Source: Paenibacillus sp. FSL A5-0031 (lineage in GTDB: Bacteria > Bacillota > Bacilli > Paenibacillales > Paenibacillaceae). From it: DNA of 64,000 nt. A model generated the notes under the pieces. That model did no database searches. It was not told the DNA's origin and saw only the letters and a program-made list of their open reading frames with translations. Position numbers and translations under genes: made by a program. Positions 59,795 to 64,000 of this stretch are shown in pieces. How positions within the stretch are numbered: position 1 is the stretch's first letter; each line of letters begins with the position of its first letter. Location of the stretch: assembly GCF_001956295.1 (NCBI RefSeq), contig NZ_MRTD01000007.1, positions 124,001-188,000 on the forward strand. The letters run 5' to 3'.

Positions 59795-61681
59795 ATGGTT
59801 TTCATTGGGAGCCTGCAGCAGCTTGGTAGAGCATTCATGCTGCCGATGATTGTCCTGCCAGGTGCGGCTATATTTTTGAGTTTAAGCAAGCTGCCATGGG
59901 ATTACTTTGGCCTGCCAGGGATGGAAGGCTATTTATTAGCTGCAAGCGAAACGATTTTTACATATTTACCATATATTTTTGCGCTTGGCATCTCACTAGG
60001 CTTAACGGGTAATGCTCTCGCAGCAGGGATGGCTGCTCTTGTAGGTATGGCTATTTATAGCGGCATTACAGGGTCGGCAGAGGTGCCGATTGAGCCAACC
60101 GTGCTCATTGGTACACTTATAGGAATTATTTCAGGCGTGAGCCATGAGAGGTTTAAAAGCTTAAAATTACCGGAATACATACAATTTTTTGGCGGACCGC
60201 GATTTGTACCGTTATTTGTAAGTGTTATTAGTTTGTTGTTCTCAATAGCTATGATCAATATTGCGCCTTATTTACAGAGCATGATGATAAATCTGGGTGA
60301 AATTGTTGAATCGGGTGGCGGCTTCGGCGTATTTTTATACGGATTTGTACACCGGATTTTGGTTGTATTCGGTTTGCATCATTTGGTCAGCCATGTATTC
60401 TGGTTTCAAATTGGCAGCTTTGAAACAGCTTCAGGACAGATGGTGTACGGCGATCTTCCGCGTTTCTTCGCTGGCGATCCAACTGCCGGCTCGTTTATGG
60501 CTGGTCTTTATCCGACGATGATGTTCGCTTTGCCAGCCATCGCATTCGCCATTATTCACGAAGCGCGTGAGGATTTAAAGCCGAAAATTCGGAAAACGTT
60601 TATGTATGCAGCGCTTGCGTCATTTCTAACTGGCGTTACTGAGCCGGTAGAGTTCGCATTTTTGTTTGTTGCTCCTTATTTATACGTCGTCCATGCGATA
60701 TTGTCAGGCATTATCATGTGGGTTACTTACGAGCTTGGCATTAAGCACGGATTCTCCTTCTCAGCAGGAGCCATAGATTATGTTATCAACGAGCATTTGG
60801 CAACACGAGGTTGGCTAATCATACCGATCGGCATCGTTGTTGGCTTCGTTTATTACTTTTTGTTTCGCTGGGCGATACGAAGATTTCGGATTCCGACACC
60901 AGGTCGTGAGGAAGGCTCACAGCTTGATGAATGGGCAGGTGATATCCCATATCGTGCACCGCTTATTTTGCAAGCCATTGGCGGTAAACAAAATATAGAA
61001 AAGATGGAGTCCTGTATTACAAGACTGCGGCTTAAAGTTTCCAACGATAAGCTGCTCGACATAAATGCGCTTCGGAATCTGGGCGCTGCAGGCGTTATCA
61101 AATTAGGCGGCGGACATGTTCAGGTCGTATTTGGCACGTATTCCGAACTTATTCGTGAAGAAATGATCAAGACTATTCATCGTGATCAAGCACAAGTTTT
61201 GTTCCATTCGCCGATGCAAGGCCGCATGATTCCTCTTGATGAGGTGCCTGATCCGATATTTGCAGGCAAACTCGTCGGACAAGGCGTCGCATTTATACCG
61301 GAGAAAGGAGAGCTTGTATCGCCGGTTAAGGGCAAGGTGATGCATATTTATCCGACGATGCATGCGATCGGCATTCTTACTCCTGAGGGGCTTGAGGTTC
61401 TGCTTCATATAGGCATAGATACTTCGCGTCTGGCTGGAAAAGCGTATTTTAATGCGCTCGTTAAAGAAGGGGACGAAGTTACGCCAGGCATGATGCTCAT
61501 AAAATTTGATTTGCAGCGAGTTCGAAAGGAGAGCAAATCTCTTGCTACTCCTATGGTCATAACAAATTCTGATCTTGTTCACTCATGGCGATTTGCACCT
61601 TTCAAAGCGGTGAAAAAGGGGCAGTCCTCGGTATTGTCTGTTGTACTTAAAGAGAGAAACGGTGGAGGGGAAACACAATGA
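59795..61681 (+). CDS. PTS permease EIICBA, glucose/N-acetylglucosamine family
   Basis: Imports and phosphorylates a sugar. The 628-aa protein has three domains in C-B-A order. EIIC occupies about 1-375, with about ten TM segments (LGRAFMLPMIVLPGAAIFLSL, TGVTEPVEFAFLFVAP with the conserved E). EIIB has its phospho-Cys at 407 in MESCITRLRL. EIIA has its phospho-His at 538 in VLLHIGIDT. The motif FVHRILVVFGLHHLV and HGFSFSAGAIDYV fit the GlcNAc/glucose branch (NagE/PtsG); the exact sugar is not certain. GGAGG precedes the ATG. Its stop overlaps ptsI by 4 bases. Confidence 0.9.
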   Translation: MVFIGSLQQLGRAFMLPMIVLPGAAIFLSLSKLPWDYFGLPGMEGYLLAASETIFTYLPYIFALGISLGLTGNALAAGMAALVGMAIYSGITGSAEVPIEPTVLIGTLIGIISGVSHERFKSLKLPEYIQFFGGPRFVPLFVSVISLLFSIAMINIAPYLQSMMINLGEIVESGGGFGVFLYGFVHRILVVFGLHHLVSHVFWFQIGSFETASGQMVYGDLPRFFAGDPTAGSFMAGLYPTMMFALPAIAFAIIHEAREDLKPKIRKTFMYAALASFLTGVTEPVEFAFLFVAPYLYVVHAILSGIIMWVTYELGIKHGFSFSAGAIDYVINEHLATRGWLIIPIGIVVGFVYYFLFRWAIRRFRIPTPGREEGSQLDEWAGDIPYRAPLILQAIGGKQNIEKMESCITRLRLKVSNDKLLDINALRNLGAAGVIKLGGGHVQVVFGTYSELIREEMIKTIHRDQAQVLFHSPMQGRMIPLDEVPDPIFAGKLVGQGVAFIPEKGELVSPVKGKVMHIYPTMHAIGILTPEGLEVLLHIGIDTSRLAGKAYFNALVKEGDEVTPGMMLIKFDLQRVRKESKSLATPMVITNSDLVHSWRFAPFKAVKKGQSSVLSVVLKERNGGGETQ

Positions 61682-63420
61682 TTCAAGGAATAGGGGCGTC
61701 AGCAGGCATAGCGATTGGGAGATCGTTTGTGCTTCCGAATTGGGAATGGGAGTTACCGGAGCAAAAAATCGATGTAGCTGATTTTGCCCGCGAGTTCGAA
61801 CGTGTATACGAAGGCATTCGTACCTCTAAGTCTGAAATTGAACAGATTAAAGATGATCTGCGAGATGTTGTCGGTTCAGAGGAAACACATATATTCGATG
61901 CTCATATAGCCATTTTGGACGATCCTGTCTTTATGAATGAAATCCAAGGTATTATCCAACGCCAGTACAAAGCGGCTGAGGTTGCTGTTAAGGAAGCTAT
62001 TGATCATTTTGTTACGATGTTTGATCTGCTTGACGATGAGTACATGAAAGAACGGGCGCTAGATATTAAGGATGTGGGCAATCGATTGCTGAAGCATCTG
62101 CTGGGAGCGCCAGAAATTACACTGCCTTCAGATACGCAGCCATTTATATTGATTGCTAAAGAGTTGTCTCCTTCTCAGCTAGCACATATTAATCCGCAGC
62201 ATGTGCTCGGCATTGTGACCCTTGCTGGCAGCAAAACTTCACATTCAGCTATTATGGCTAGAGCGCTCGGCGTACCTCTTGTTGTTGGTGTAGAGACGAG
62301 ATTAGTTGAGCCTATTCAAACAGGGCAAACGCTAGTTATTGACGGCAATGACGGCACTGTGTTTATCGATCCTGTTCAACAAGTTATTGACTATTACACA
62401 GAGCTGCACTCTCATCAATCGGAAGCGAAAAAAAGGCTGCATGGCATTGCTGGACATCGCCCGGTAACGCCTGATGGCAAAAGGCTGGAGCTTGCAGCCA
62501 ATATTAGCTCCTACAAAGAGCTGGAAATTGCGATGTCGAGCGGAGCGCATGGGGTTGGGCTTTTCCGTACGGAATTTTTGTACATGGATCGAAATCGGTT
62601 TCCAAAGGAAGAAGAACAGTTTGAGGTATATCGCAGCGTAGCCGAACGCCTTGAGGGTGAGCCGCTCGTCATCCGAACGCTGGACGTCGGCGGTGACAAG
62701 CAGCTCGATTATTTTGACCTGCCAGAGGAAGACAATCCTTTTCTAGGTTACAGAGCCATTCGGATTTCGCTGGATCGTAAAGATTTGTTCAAAACGCAGC
62801 TTCGCGCTATTTTGCGGGCAAGTCATTACGGTCAAGTAAAGCTTATGTATCCGCTTATTTCATCTGTCGATGAAGTTCGTGCTGCAAATGCAGTATTAAA
62901 CGAAGCGAAGCTTGAGCTTGAAGCAGCGGGGTATCCCTATGATAAAGGGATGAAGATCGGAATTATGATTGAGGTTCCTGCCGCTGTTATGATCGCTGAT
63001 CTACTCGCGGAAGAGGTTGATTTCTTTAGTATCGGAACGAATGACTTGGTACAGTTTACGTTAGCTGTGGATCGTATGAATGAGGAAATCGCACACTTGT
63101 ATGAGCCATACCATCCAGCACTTATTCGAATGCTGCGCATGACGGTGGAAGCGGCAAAGCGAAGCGGGATAACAGTTGGCGTGTGCGGCGAGCTTGCAGG
63201 GGATCTAAGAGCGCTGCCGATTTGGCTAAGCCTTGATGTAGATGAGCTGAGCATGTCCTCGCATTCGATTTTGCCCATCAAGGAAAGGCTGCTCTTCACT
63301 TCACAAGAAGAAAGCCATGAGGTATTTCAGCAGCTGCATCATTGCCGTACAAGTACAGAAATATTGGAGCAGCTAACTGGTTTTATGGAGCGCTTGGACA
63401 AAAAAACAGCGAATGGTTAA
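61678..63420 (+). CDS. ptsI: PTS enzyme I (phosphoenolpyruvate-protein phosphotransferase)
   Basis: Transfers phosphate from PEP to HPr at the start of the PTS chain. The 580-aa protein has the N-terminal HPr-binding helical domain, the phosphohistidine domain with active H189 in GSKTSHSAIMARAL, and the PEP-binding TIM barrel (GLFRTEFLYMDR, SIGTNDLVQFTLAVDR, CGELAG). It overlaps the EIICBA gene by 4 bases and is thus in the same operon. Unusually, no HPr gene (ptsH) lies between. The stop codon falls inside a terminator hairpin. Confidence 0.95.
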   Translation: MIQGIGASAGIAIGRSFVLPNWEWELPEQKIDVADFAREFERVYEGIRTSKSEIEQIKDDLRDVVGSEETHIFDAHIAILDDPVFMNEIQGIIQRQYKAAEVAVKEAIDHFVTMFDLLDDEYMKERALDIKDVGNRLLKHLLGAPEITLPSDTQPFILIAKELSPSQLAHINPQHVLGIVTLAGSKTSHSAIMARALGVPLVVGVETRLVEPIQTGQTLVIDGNDGTVFIDPVQQVIDYYTELHSHQSEAKKRLHGIAGHRPVTPDGKRLELAANISSYKELEIAMSSGAHGVGLFRTEFLYMDRNRFPKEEEQFEVYRSVAERLEGEPLVIRTLDVGGDKQLDYFDLPEEDNPFLGYRAIRISLDRKDLFKTQLRAILRASHYGQVKLMYPLISSVDEVRAANAVLNEAKLELEAAGYPYDKGMKIGIMIEVPAAVMIADLLAEEVDFFSIGTNDLVQFTLAVDRMNEEIAHLYEPYHPALIRMLRMTVEAAKRSGITVGVCGELAGDLRALPIWLSLDVDELSMSSHSILPIKERLLFTSQEESHEVFQQLHHCRTSTEILEQLTGFMERLDKKTANG

Positions 63421-63432
63421 CCCATTCGCTGT
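63400..63432 (-). terminator. Terminator of the PfpI gene overlapping the ptsI 3' end
   Basis: acagcgaatgg (63406-63416) and cccattcgctgt (63421-63432) pair around TTAA. On the minus strand the hairpin is followed by the complement of AAAAAA (63400-63405), a T-run. Both convergent stop codons share the TTAA loop. Confidence 0.82.
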
Positions 63433-63947
63433 ACTAGTGCATCTACAAACGCTTTTGCATAAGGAGGAAGATCGGGCGGACGGCGTGCGGAAATGAGGTT
63501 TCCATCAACAACGACGGCTTCATCGAACCATGTCGCTCCTGCATTTTCCATGTCATCTCGAATGCCAGGTGTTGAAGTGACTTTGCGCCCCTCTAATATT
63601 TTCGCCGAGATGAGTACCCAGCCTGCATGACAAATTTGGCCGATCGGTTTGTCAGCGGCGTTCAGTTCTTGTACGAGCTGGAGAACTTTAGGATAACGGC
63701 GAAGCTTATCAGGTGCCCAGCCGCCTGGAACTAATAAACCGATAATGTCTTCGCTATTTACTTCATCAAATGACAAATCAGCTACAGCAGGTACGCCGTA
63801 TTTTCCGATATGTGTTTTACCTTTCTCAGGTCCAGCATATAAAACGGTCGCACCAGCTTCGCGCGCACGATATACGGGATACCATAGCTCCAAATCCTCA
63901 AATTCGTCGTCTAGCAAGCAGATGACGGTTTTATTTTGTAACGGCAT
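63417..63947 (-). CDS. DJ-1/PfpI-family protein
   Basis: A 176-aa class I glutamine-amidotransferase-like protein. The nucleophile elbow is C106-H107 in GQICHAGWVLISA. An acidic residue, E18 in DDEFEDLELWYP, corresponds to the conserved Glu near the Cys. VPGGWAPDKLRRYPKV is typical of the PfpI/YfkM (general stress protein 18) group. Members act as proteases, deglycases or chaperones; which applies is unknown. GGAGGGG precedes the ATG. It is convergent with ptsI. Confidence 0.87.
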   Translation of the reverse strand: MPLQNKTVICLLDDEFEDLELWYPVYRAREAGATVLYAGPEKGKTHIGKYGVPAVADLSFDEVNSEDIIGLLVPGGWAPDKLRRYPKVLQLVQELNAADKPIGQICHAGWVLISAKILEGRKVTSTPGIRDDMENAGATWFDEAVVVDGNLISARRPPDLPPYAKAFVDALVQRMG

Positions 63948-64000
63948 ATTTTCCCCTCCATCTAGTAAAGATCTCTATTATTGTAACGAAGGAGAAACAA

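Noticed and set aside
61103-61582. 159-aa minus-strand open frame
   Set aside because: Antisense to the EIIB/EIIA part of the PTS gene, no ribosome binding site, composition of a shadow frame.

Overview
The window is chromosomal DNA from a low-to-moderate-GC, spore-forming member of the Bacillales, most likely Paenibacillus or a close relative. This is inferred from gene content and order (ileS-DUF5665-YteA-lspA-rluD, a PyrR-attenuated pyr operon, T-box proS, a Spo0E-type phosphatase), strong AGGAGG ribosome binding sites and Gram-positive lipoproteins. No phage genes, transposases, CRISPR arrays or rRNA were seen.

Layout. 1-4.4 kb: 3' part of ileS, a DUF5665 membrane protein, a convergent YteA/DksA-like gene, then lspA and rluD. 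4.5-14.8 kb: dapL, then the pyrimidine operon pyrR-pyrB-pyrC-carA-carB-pyrF-pyrE with a promoter, a PyrR attenuator and a long hairpin where other Bacillales carry pyrK-pyrD. 15-24 kb: a chemoreceptor, then a five-gene envelope-transport operon (ATPase, lipoprotein adaptor, 10-TM FtsX-type permease, second ATPase with an AbrB-like tail, solute-binding lipoprotein). 24-29.3 kb: YjcG phosphoesterase, a 54-aa ORF, three tRNAs, an RNase H-like protein, an RDD protein, ung, an SLH protein and tRNA-Val. 29.3-32.3 kb: a sparse accessory stretch holding two truncated copies of the tRNA-Val 3' half, which reads as an eroded integration hotspot. 32.3-38 kb: small conserved genes (Spo0E-like, YjfB, DUF3892, DUF1292, DUF1885), an MBL hydrolase and an SpeA-type decarboxylase. 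38-51.3 kb: export and signalling: MFS pump, TetR with an ABC-2 exporter, a divergent RND pump, DUF1054, and a two-component system divergent from a three-gene ABC-2 exporter. 51.3-64 kb: T-box-controlled proS, gnd, aroK, aroA, a CoA-binding protein, a low-complexity Asn/Gln/His protein, a PTS EIICBA permease preceded by a 40-bp tandem hairpin repeat, ptsI, and a convergent DJ-1/PfpI protein.

Functional links. The pyr genes form one pathway from bicarbonate and glutamine to UMP, except that dihydroorotate dehydrogenase is absent. EIICBA plus EI form a sugar phosphotransfer chain lacking HPr here. Two exporters sit beside their likely regulators, with palindromes in the intergenic regions. The least conventional elements are the ABC operon with an AbrB-like domain fused to an ATPase, the tRNA-Val relics, and the tandem hairpins before the PTS gene. 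All family assignments come from reading motifs by eye; no database search was run.
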